NCBI RefSeq assembly: GCF_028009165.1
Contig: NC_079241.1
Span: forward strand, 7,130,001-7,194,000
Reading direction: 5' to 3'
Length of the DNA: 64,000 bases
DNA from: Akanthomyces muscarius
Taxonomy: Eukaryota > Ascomycota > Sordariomycetes > Hypocreales > Cordycipitaceae
A program made the position numbers and the translations under genes. Below are positions 55,091 to 64,000 of this stretch, in pieces. The notes below the pieces were generated by a model, which was not told the origin of the DNA, did no database searches, and saw only the letters and a program-made list of their open reading frames with translations. The stretch's first letter is position 1; each line of letters opens with the position of its first letter.

Positions 55091-56836
55091 TTACTGCTTC
55101 CGTCCGAGCTTCCACCCGTCGATGCGGTCCTGGATCTGGTCCCACGTCATGGTGTGGCTCGTGAGCCCGTAGGCCTGTGCCTCCTGCAGCACCACCGTCG
55201 GCGCACCGCTGCCCCCGCCTCCATTCTTGACCTTGCCGCCGACGACCATGCTCGCGACCCTGCGCAGGTCCTGCACGGTCAGCGCCTCAATCTTGGCGCA
55301 CATTTCGCGGACGGGGACCTTTTTCCCGTGGACCTGGACGCTGCGGCCGAGGTCCTCGAGCTCGACCATGCGCGACTCGAGGTTCATGAGCAGGCTGGAG
55401 CGCAGCTGGTTCTTGGCGCGGGCGACCTCGACGGCGCCGAGCTTCGAGAAGCCGCCGTCGAGGGTGAGGGCGCGCAGCTCCTGGCACATGACGTCGAGCA
55501 TGGCCGAGGTGTGCCCGGGCAGGCACGAGGCCGAGATGCCAAAGAGGCCCGAGTCGGTGTAGCTGTGGTTGAAGGCGACGCACGACTCGACCCAGCCGTG
55601 CTGGTTGAGCACGTTGGTGTAGAGCCGCGAGTACATGCCCTTGCCGGGCCCGCCGGCGGAGAAGGACCCGCCGCCGCCGAGGAGCGTCTGCAGCGTGGCC
55701 AGCGCGTAAATGTCGTCGGACGCGACGGGTAGACCCTCGAACGCGAGGTGGATGTGCGTAAAGTTTGTCTTGTGCAGCGACGGCGGCTGCGGCGGGAGCG
55801 TCAGGAAGCCGCCGGTGTACTGCGACGGCGGGTACACGAGGGAGGAAGAGGATGTGGGCGTGGCGTGGGCGCGCGAGGCGGATGTGGAAAAGGAGGCGGC
55901 GGCGGCGCTGCTGGTGCTCGCAGAAGAGGGGGAGGACGAGGAGGAGGATGTGGCGACGCTGGACTCGGAGCCCCGGCGGGACGATACGGATGTCGTCGAC
56001 ATGTCTCCGAAGAACTGCTTGGCCAGGTCCACGGCGCTGTTGTGCTCGACGCCCGCAAAGGCCAGCACCATCCGTTCCGGTCGGTAGAAGCGCTCTCTGT
56101 ATCTCAGCACCGTGTCCCTCCCAATCTCGCCCAGCCTCTCCTCGGGGCACAGCAGCGGGTTGCCGAGCGTGTTGTCCTTGTACGCCGCCGTGTGCACCAG
56201 CTCCGGCAGGATGAGCTCCGGCTTGCTCCAGATCTCGGCAATCTCGTACCGCGCCGTCTCAATCTGCTCGGCGACCTCCTCGTCCGTCAGGCGCGGGTCG
56301 CGGATCGTTTCGGCCAGCAGCTCCACCGTCTGCGGGATCGCATTGTTGAACGTCGCCGCCTGGTACATCATGCTCTCGCGGGAGCTCGCGCACTGGAAGT
56401 TGCCGCCGAGCGCCTCGACGCGCTCCAGCATGTCGTCGGCGGACCGGGCCGACGTGGATTTAAACGCTAAACGGTCCATGATGTGCGAGACGCCGCGCAG
56501 CGACGAGTCCTCGAAGCGCGAGCCGCCTTCGACGTACACGCCCACGCCGGCAAAGGAGCCCGGGAGGGCCTCGGAGGCGACGCGCAGGCCGTTGGGGAGG
56601 GTGGTGATGTGGTCGAGGTCGGTGGGTTCCTGCACAACAGAAACTTGTTAGAATCGGGGCGGAAACGGAACAGGGAGGCGAGGTGGTGAAAGTACCTTGG
56701 GGATGCCCTCTACGGAAACGGTCGCCATGGAGCGCTTTGGTAGGGAGAGGCCGGTGGCGCGGCGCAGAATGGTGCTGCTTCCACTGGAGGCGGCCCGGTT
56801 ACCGAGGGGCAGCCGCGCTGCTAGTTGTCGCAACAT
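55091..56836 (-). CDS. MAS2: Mitochondrial processing peptidase, alpha subunit
   Basis: Exons 56836-56696 and 56629-55091 give 559 aa; the intron is 66 nt. The N-terminus (MLRQLAARLPLGNRAASSGS) is a basic amphipathic mitochondrial presequence. The M16-type fold shows HITTLPNGLRVASEALPGSF, then GGSRFEDSSLRGVSHIMDRLAFKST, where the zinc-binding HxxEH of the beta subunit is replaced, as expected for alpha. The Gly-rich substrate loop is visible as LLGGGGSFSAGGPGKGMYSR. MPP alpha pairs with MPP beta in the matrix to remove presequences. A Ser/Ala-rich insertion of about 60 residues (near 250-310) separates the two M16 halves. Such low-complexity loops occur in fungal orthologues, so I do not regard it as damage. 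Confidence 0.95.
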
Positions 56837-57536
56837 GGTTGTGTGGTGCTGTGCGACAAGAAGGATGTGTATGTATGTGATGATGCGAGGTTGACTATAG
56901 CGAGCATGGGGTTGGCTGGCTGCGGTGGTGTGGTTCTGTAAATTTGCTGCCGGCTCGGCGATATATCGGAACAACTCGCAGTGGGCTCCGATCGGCGGAC
57001 GTCACTGTGCGTGAGCGCGCATGGGGAGGCGTACCGTGGCAAGGGCATTTATAAAGAGCGAGATGCGTTTCTGGTAAAAAAAGTCACCATCGAAGGGAGC
57101 AGATGTCAGTCGATTGAAATTTCCAGTTTTACAATTTTGTAACTCTACAATTCAGTACGGAGTCTTGAGCAGCAACAGGTTCTTCATTCATATATTAACA
57201 GTAGCACCGCCCGCCTTGGGCCAGCATGCTGCACCGCCTGCTTTGTAAAAAATACTACTAAACACCCCCTTTCCCAATGTCATGTACAAAGTCGGTGGAA
57301 AGAAATGCTCCCCCAAAATGCAAGAATGCTCCCAAAAGGAATCAACGCCAGACAATCCGCCACACTGCGGAAATCAGGAAATAGGTCCTGCATACCCCGA
57401 AGAGCAATGATGTGAAGAAAAGAAAACAAAAGAAATGTTGAAACGCGCAGTCTATGAGGTCGTCATTTGCAGAGTTGAGTGCCATCAATCTGCTAGGTTC
57501 GTGTAATGAAGGTGGGGATATTCCATTAGGTGTGGT
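56837..57536. other. Intergenic
   Basis: 700 bp between the MPP-alpha start and the end of the FHA-RING gene. It holds the MAS2 promoter and a 3' flank; nothing else is recognised. Confidence 0.5.
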
Positions 57537-59253
57537 TTATTGTGCAATTTCGTCGCCCGCGTGAATGGTCAGATCCATCTCGGTCGCCGCTGCGTCGAGA
57601 CTCGTCATTTGCGCGCCTTCGGGGGAGTCACGCCCGGCGCGGCCATCGAGTACCCATGGTCCAACATCGTTTCGCGGGGTAATGGGGCCTTCGGCGCCTG
57701 GGCGGGGTGGCGAGGGCGTCCCTCGGCGCGCACCAGAGGCGTGCCGGATAGGCAGCGGCGAGGATGTGGCATGGGCGGTGGGATTTGAGGGTTCTTGCGC
57801 GTCGGCGGGCTCACTGATCGTAATGTCCATGCGGTCCACGTCGGCGACTTCAGGCTCAGCGGCGGGGGGTGATATCTCAGCAATGGCGTCGAGTTTCTCA
57901 TCTTTTTCGTCCTTGTCGCTCTTTTCAGGCTCGTCAAACATCTCCCATTCTTCTGAAGGTTCTTCGACGTCGGCTTCCAGATCGGCACCGGCGCGGCAGT
58001 TTGGGCATATGAAAACGGGATACTGTGGCGACATGAGGAGCGACTTGACGCATTTAAAGTGCCATGTATGTGAGCAGGGCGCGACAAAGAGTGATTGGCA
58101 GGGCTGCAGTCGGGTTAGCGGTTGTTTAGGTGGTTGGATAGACAAGTACGAAACATACAGCAATAGAGTTGAGGCAGATGGAGCAGTCTTGGGATGAGTT
58201 GGCAGCAGCACCGGCCGCCGTGTTGGCCGACGCCATGGTGCGCAGACGCTTGTGAGCAGCGACGCTGGAGCTTGTTAGCAAGTCACAATTCAAAAAATGC
58301 TAATTTCGCGCAATGGTCGGGACCTACTTGAAACTGTTGGGCTTGTTTTGCCATCCGCGGTTCAGCTCAAGCCTCATCTTGACGCAACGGAAAATCATTT
58401 CCTCGCCGCCTTTGAAGTCAATACCCAGCTGCACGATATCGCCATCATTGACGGCAAAGGCCTTGCTCTCCTGCGACGGAGGGCTGAGGCGGATGTGGTT
58501 GAGAAAGGTGCCGGAGGAGCTCTTGACGTCCTTGATGTACCACTTGCCGTTTTCGTACCAAAATTCGCAATGGCGACGGCTCACGACCTTGCTCTTAAAG
58601 CCGACATTGGCAGCCGAGGGCTGGTTGCCGGTGACGCTGGCGAGCGACGCCGTGTCGCGCTCCGAGTAGCGACCGACGCGAATGACCTCGGTGCCGCTGG
58701 GCAGGGTGCGGGTGATGGGGGAAAAGGTGAGGGACGGGCGGGAGGCGCGCTGGTCAAAGTACGAGGAGAAACGAATCGATGGTGCTGCCTCGGCGGCCGA
58801 GGTGGGACCAGCAGCGCCGGCCGTGTCGGCGGCGGCTGTTCGCATAGCGGTAGTGTCGTCGTCGGAGGCAGTCGCGGCTGGCTCCGTCTGTTGCTGGGCT
58901 TGAGACTCTGCTGTCGACTCGGGGATGGAGTCGGAGGCCGTTGGTTGGCGGGTGGCCCTCTCGGGGGTCGAGCTGACGAGGCTCAGACGGTTCGCGTTGG
59001 CCGAGGTGGGCGTCGGGTTGGACAGGGCGCCTGGCGTGTAGGAGGCGGACCTGGTGAGACCGGCCGACTGCCTCGAGGCGGTGGTGGCGGCAGTGCCGTT
59101 GTTGGTGCTGGCGTTGGAGGCGTCGCGGGAGAGAATGTGGTTGTGTGTGTAATTGCGCAGGTAGCTGAGGCCTCGCAGGCGCGAGGAGCGCGAGGGTGAC
59201 ACCGTGGACGGCTGCGGCGCGGCTGCGGGTGCAGGCACGGGCTGGGTGAACAT
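57537..59253 (-). CDS. FHA-RING E3 ubiquitin ligase, Dma1/Chf1-like
   Basis: Exons 59253-58328, 58264-58159 and 58103-57537 give 532 aa; the introns are 63 and 55 nt. A Ser/Ala/Thr-rich N-terminus precedes the FHA domain at about residues 180-300 (VIRVGRYSERD, KVVSRRHCEFW, KDVKSSSGTFLNHIRLS). The second splice completes the RING (about 335-380): CSICLNSIAPCQSLFVAPCS, then HTWHFKC, then CPNC. The C-terminus is acidic and carries Pro-rich SP sites. FHA binds phosphothreonine and the RING recruits an E2; fungal orthologues act in the spindle-position checkpoint, septin control and mitotic exit. The ATG at 59253 is chosen for its family-like MFTQPVPAP start. The frame is open further 5', with an AG acceptor near 59410, so a longer form is possible. 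Confidence 0.9.
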
Positions 59254-59744
59254 GGTGCCGTTGGGTGTGGCAAACGTCGCGATGGAGCGAATGATGGAGG
59301 ATGAGGATGAGTCGTAGGTAGGGTGCTGTTTGGTTGCAAAGCGACGCAGACCAGACGCAGTGCCAGGCGAATTCGGCTCGAGGAAGGAGATGGATTCGGC
59401 TCGGTACCTATGTTTGCGTGAGGTTGGGCCAGCTGGTGTGTGGCAGGTAGTTTTTCGGTCAGGCCACTGGTAGTAAGGAGACTCGGGCAAGGCGACTACA
59501 CTAGGTAGACTTGGGTGGCCAGGCAGGCGGGTCGGAAAATCTCGCTGTCGGGTGAATTGTGCAGAAGTGAAGCGACGGAAAAGGACTGGTTGAGCCGAGA
59601 TGGCAACGGGGGCAAGAGGATATATCTTCAAAGTGAAAGAAGGAGGGAAAAAGAAAAGAGTCAATGCAAAGCAATAATAGAGACGGCAAGGGGAACAAGG
59701 GCCAATGGCCCAGGGACAAAGGGGGTGTAAAGAGGGCGTCTTGA

Positions 59745-59770
59745 GGTGTGGTGTGGTGTGGTGTGGTGTG
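59745..59770. repeat. GGTGT pentanucleotide microsatellite
   Basis: About five perfect copies of the GGTGT/GTGTG unit, in the region upstream of the FHA-RING gene. Confidence 0.85.
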
Positions 59771-59872
59771 CTGAGTCCGGAGGATGACTTGGAATACAGC
59801 GGCTGCAGCGAGACACGGGAGCAGGCCCCAGGCGTGGTAGCAGGCCAACGATCACTAAAACGGCGCTATACA

Positions 59873-59900
59873 CAAGGTACCTAGGTAGGTAGGTACCTTG
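59873..59900. repeat. Perfect 11-bp inverted repeat built of TAGGTACCT motifs
   Basis: CAAGGTACCTA is followed by GGTAGG and then by its exact reverse complement TAGGTACCTTG. Related AGGTAGGTACC strings occur at about 61683. It could form a hairpin or bind a dimeric protein. Strings of this kind seem to be frequent in intergenic DNA of related fungi (from memory). Confidence 0.75.
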
Positions 59901-61869
59901 GGCCTATTTTTGTAAAGTGCTAGTGGCCACAGGGCGCTTTTGGTGGGCCGGGTTCAGCCGGCTCAGCGGGCATGACTAGCGCTAGCTCAGGGCGTGCTTT
60001 GCATGCGCAACAACCACTGCCTACACCAACCAAGCAAAAGCAACATGGGTAGGGCGTCCTGGCGGGGTGCCCGCCCGTTCTAGCGGTGGCGTGTCAGTTG
60101 ACTGAGCAAATCTACAGCGCTGTACCGAACCCTCATGCAATAATGCATGCGTTATAGCGTCCAGGCCAGAGTAAAAAGCCACAAGAAAATAAAAACATGA
60201 CGAAAAAGAAACACACGGATGCACACATTTTCTGGCGATTTCTTTCAAAGCTTGCCAGGTAACGTTATAGATTATCTCTGTCTTTCGCTTCAGCTGCATG
60301 CAGAACCCCGTCTCGGCGCGGCCGCCGCTCCCAACCAAGACACACTTGCGGCGCTGTACTGCCAGCACTAACTGGTAATCACGGCCCGCTACCTACCATT
60401 AGCGGTCCCCTGTACAAGGCCCGGCTGCAAAGTACATGTGAGCACCAGCCGCGCCGCGTGGCCCTCAATGACAACTTGACAAGCAGCACGACCACATTTT
60501 GATGGCGGCTGTCATTTATGCTTTTTACACTTTCTGTGCATGCACAAGGATGTTGATTAGATTTGTCAATCTTCCTTCTTCATCTTTTTTTTTCCCTTGG
60601 CAGCAAAGGCGCCCCTGGTCTACATGGTCCCAGCGGCATCACATTTTCTAGTCTTGGCGGAGACGACTTGGAAACACACCGTCTTACCAGGAAATAAGCT
60701 CGTTGGTTCAGTGCATCGTCACACCCAGAGACACAAAACGTGGAACATGCGACAAAATTGCCCGTTCGCTGACAGCTGACTCGACACCTCTCAGCCCGCC
60801 TGCATGAGACCATCTGGCTGGGCGGCAACGTGCAACGCCCGCATGGAGAGAGATGGACGGACGATTTCCGGGCGTTGGGTGGGCGGCTGGCCGAATGCAG
60901 GTGGCTGACTCGGGGTCACCAGGAGATGTCGCCTGGCTTCAATTGTTTTCTTGAACCCGTCCGTCTCTTTCCTACCTATCAGACTATCAAGACCTAGCGC
61001 CACCGGACACCGCGATCGTCCACATTCAGCAAGTAGTCGTTCATGCTTCTGTCCAGTCTTTCACTTTCTTTTTTTCTTTTTTTTCTTGATTTTTGTTTAG
61101 ACGTCACTTGTGCCCAATAACCAGTCCTCGCTTCATTCTTCTACATTCCAGTCAGTCCCTGAATTAGTTACCTACTTTGTATGCACCAGGGCGAGACATT
61201 TGACTCGCCTGTGCAGGGCTAGCGCCTCGCACGCAGGGGCATCTCCCACTAAATCCACGGCGGCATCCACTCTTGAATCATCAGCCTGAGCGCTCACGCT
61301 CCAAGTTAGTTAGCACCAGATGGACTGCGGGCACCATCTCGAGTAATTACAGCCCACCAACCCCGCGATGCCTAAAAATGGCCACGGCCTAGACTGCAAT
61401 AGCTTTGTCCGGGAAAAAAGCAATGCCTTCTTACCAGTATCTGCTCTCGCCTGCAACCTCCAATTCGGCACACCAGTAGGTCAGCCAGGTCTGCCCTTGC
61501 CCCCTACCCCGGTATGCTCCCGCTTCTACAAATAGCAGAGACCTACAGCCATGTCTTGTCGATCCAACGCGTCGTTGGCATCCTAGGCTGATCACCCATG
61601 GGTGACTACGACAAGGTATTCTGCTGCCTGAGTTGGTACGAGATGTAGAGACGGCCGTTGCACTCCCTCACCAGGTGGCAACAGGTAGGTACCGACGTAC
61701 CAGTAGACCGTCTCACACCAAGTCACCAATCTATCAGCACTGGTGCTCTGCAAGATCTACACTAGAACCGAGATCTCCATGCCAATGGAGACCGTATCAC
61801 GACCACGGTCAAAAGAGTCTACTAAATCTGTATCTTTATTGCCCTTGACTTACCAAAGCTCGCACGCGG

Positions 61870-61876
<7 letters not shown>

Positions 61877-61900
<24 letters not shown>

Positions 61901-61902
61901 TT
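61877..61902. repeat. Homopolymer of 26 T
   Basis: An uninterrupted poly-T tract on the plus strand (poly-A on the minus strand). It may be the A-tail of a decayed retroposed copy or simple slippage; no element body or target-site duplication is recognised beside it. Confidence 0.8.
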
Positions 61903-63544
61903 GTTGTCCAGGGGGCCTAGTTTTCTTCTTCTTTCCCCCCCACCTTTGCCATGAAGCTGCCAACTTTTCACATAGTAGAGGCAACAGATGCCGACTCTCA
62001 CACTCTTTGCACTAGTTAGCCTTTGATTTCCAGAGTTTGCTTTTTTTAGGATAAGCAGCTGCTCATATTTAAATGTGCCGTCTAAAGAGCCCTTCGTTTG
62101 CATGCCTACTCGTGACCAAGGACGGGGCTAAAAGCATCACGATCAGTGCGTAGAGGTACGGTACGCTCATAGGTAGTCGGGATGAACACTAGGCACTGGG
62201 AACACGCGAAAGGCGGTACCGGAGTCGGAGCCCAGATTGGAGAGCACCAAGACTTCAAGAGCGGCAAAGGTGTAGAGAGCTCGGCTGGCCGAGTCCAAAA
62301 GCGTGATCAGTGACGTTTCTAGTGCTGATGAATTCATGCTGTGTTGCTTTGCTGCTGTGCTGTTGTGCTCGTGTCTGTTGGTCTGTCGCTGTAAGCATCG
62401 ATGTCTCGAGTCTCCTACCCGAACACTTGGCCCCTTCCGTGAATGGGCAGGCAAGAAAGCGGAAAAGACTGGTTTACCTTGCCTCATTTTCTGTTCTTGT
62501 GCGAAGACTAGGACATTTTTCAGCAGTCTCGTTCTACAGGGATAAATCAGTATGATGTCGTCGCTGCCGCAAGGTTTGCTGCTGCTGGACCACCCGCACC
62601 CACGCTCGCCTGCTTCAATAACTGCGGTTCTTATTCAATATCTGCGAGTTTATCTTGAACCTCCTACCGTCAGATTGAAGTAAGAGCTAAACCCCCAAAA
62701 CGCCTATCTGAAGGTTGTGTGTTTGAGTCATATTGGTCAAGTATCGGACAACCGCAGCAGGGCCGCCCAGCCTACCGTCGCCGGGAACAAAAGAATTTAG
62801 ACCCTATATTATATCTTCAGTACTATTCTTATCTCGAATGTTCCTCCCGAGAAAAGTAGCGCATTATCTGGTCATGCAATTTGCTGGAGGCGCGCTTATG
62901 CGAACGACGAATTCAGGACCTCGAGCACTCCCAGGAAACTTACCGGTGACAGACTCGCAACGGCCGAGCCACATCCCCTCCATGTCCAAGCAGAGGGATA
63001 GAAAGCAGCCGCGATACAAAAGACTTTCAGCAAGTAATGCTTGATACCCCCTAAATTACCTCAGTACTAGCGACAAAGGCGCACAAGGGATGCGAACTCA
63101 CAGCTAGCAACCAGGCGGACGGGCGAATTTTGCAAAAGCGAAAAGGGCAGGGAAAAAAGAAGATGGGGGAAAAAAGAAACCGAGAGAGAGAGAAAAACTA
63201 AATATTTATATCTATATTTCAACAGTATAGAAATAGTTTAGTAACTCCAACTTGTCATCTTATGCCCGACAAAGGCCTTATTCTATACGAGTGGCACCCT
63301 TTCTGGCAACTACACTGCGTCAAAACCAAGCGGTATGCAAAGTATGAGAGGATTAGCACCAGGGCCACTTAGAGCTTCCCGCAAGTGATACCTGTTGAAG
63401 TGAGCGACAGGGCCGCTGACCCAAAGCAAGCACTCCAGGACATTGCCCCAACCTTTCTTTAATCGTTATGCATGCTCTCTTCACTGTCTTCATATCATCG
63501 TAATACAGGCTCCCAACTCTTTGCAAATTCCAAACAAAACGTCT

Positions 63545-64000
63545 TTACTCCTGCCTGCACACGACCTTGGCCTTACAAATGACATTCCTGTACTGCATCT
63601 GCGCGCCATGCTCATCCCCTCGCTTCACCACCCCCGGAAACACCACACACCCAACCTCGCGCTCCACCGGCCCGCCAACATCATCATCGTCATATTCCGC
63701 CCCGCCAATGTCCTCCATCGTGCTCGGCTCAAAGAGCACGCGCTGGTGCGGCAGGATTTGTGGCATGTACACGCGCAGCACCGCCTTCTGGACGACGAGC
63801 AGCCGCGCGAGCTCTATAGAATTGTTGACGAGCACGCGCAGGGAGGCGTCGCGCGCGCCTTCGGTTCCGTTGCTGGCCATGGCGGTGTCGCCGGTCAGGG
63901 CATCGAGAATGTGGTTGGTGCGTGATACCACCGTCTCGGCAAAGGTGGTCGTGTCGTCTTGGAGGAGCTGCGGTGCTTCTCGTCGGAGCAACGTTAGGGT
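63545..64000 (-). CDS. Partial hypothetical protein, 3' end only
   Basis: The frame is open from the window edge to a stop at 63545-63547, giving about 151 C-terminal residues. It is a soluble mixed alpha/beta-like sequence with the segment ARLLVVQKAVLRVYMPQILP and the acidic turn EYDDDDVGG. No family is recognised. The 5' part lies outside the window, so the true start and any introns are unknown. An opposite-strand open frame here is a by-product. Confidence 0.6.
   Translation of the reverse strand, partial: TLTLLRREAPQLLQDDTTTFAETVVSRTNHILDALTGDTAMASNGTEGARDASLRVLVNNSIELARLLVVQKAVLRVYMPQILPHQRVLFEPSTMEDIGGAEYDDDDVGGPVEREVGCVVFPGVVKRGDEHGAQMQYRNVICKAKVVCRQE

Larger units (their letters stand above)
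59254..63544. other. Long non-coding stretch (4.3 kb)
   Basis: No convincing gene on either strand. It contains a GTGTG microsatellite, a 28-nt palindrome and a 26-base poly-T run (each listed separately). The 5' part is the upstream region of the FHA-RING gene. The AT-rich 63120-63300 lies near the end of the partial gene. Unrecognised long non-coding RNA or short exons remain possible. Confidence 0.5.

Noticed and set aside
1..64000. CRISPR arrays, prokaryotic operons or phage genes
   Set aside because: The DNA is intron-bearing fungal nuclear sequence and no regularly spaced repeat array is present.

Overview
The window is nuclear DNA of a filamentous ascomycete, most likely a Sordariomycete of the order Hypocreales (inference). 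The gene content fits this: a PDR/CDR-type ABC pump, Ccg-9-type trehalose phosphorylase, a HET-domain protein, a 2EXR protein, a CRH transglycosylase, a LysM-WSC protein and Zn2Cys6 regulators. So does the gene structure, with introns of about 47-90 nt, GTRNGT donors and CTAAC-like branch sites. Nineteen genes are complete or nearly so and lie on both strands. One more is cut by the right edge, one is a weak hypothetical, and there are two damaged genes or relics. I see no rRNA, tRNA, CRISPR array or intact transposon.

Layout. 7-5819 (-): a 23-exon gene for a secreted protein with two SGNH esterase domains, a run of FG-GAP/VCBS-like repeats and a Cys-rich Kp4-like tail. 7310-8178 (+): a secreted protein with possible deaminase-like motifs. 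8522-9889 (-): an F-box protein. 9.9-12.9 kb is gene-poor. 12954-17514 (+): the PDR transporter. 17823-20178 (-): trehalose phosphorylase. 20994-22455 (+): Snx4/Atg24. 22876-25422 (-): Kex2. 26305-27914 (-): an aldehyde dehydrogenase with two frameshifts. About 28536-28640: a guanylate-kinase relic. 28844-30145 (-): a CRH glycosidase. 31437-31675 (+): a 61-residue secreted peptide. 32554-34694 (-): a HET protein.

35672-37306 (+): a PLP-dependent decarboxylase. 37471-37725 (-): a UPF0390/DUF2462 protein. 38502-41379 (-): a regulator with two Zn2Cys6 clusters. 43169-48567 (-): Rrp5. 49065-49916 (-): the LysM-WSC protein. 50597-51115 (+): a 2EXR protein. 52050-54720 (+): a YMC020W-like alpha/beta hydrolase. 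55091-56836 (-): mitochondrial processing peptidase alpha. 57537-59253 (-): an FHA-RING ubiquitin ligase (Dma1-like). 59.25-63.5 kb is a long non-coding stretch, followed by a partial gene at the right edge.

The housekeeping genes (Rrp5, Mas2, Kex2, Snx4, Dma1) look intact and show no biosynthetic-cluster logic. The accessory-looking parts are 1-12 kb and 26-34.7 kb. The most unusual objects are the SGNH/FG-GAP/Kp4-like gene with exons as short as 18 nt, the double-Zn2Cys6 regulator, and the small secreted proteins. Exon models were built by hand from splice motifs, reading-frame phase and recognisable homology. No alignment or RNA evidence was available.
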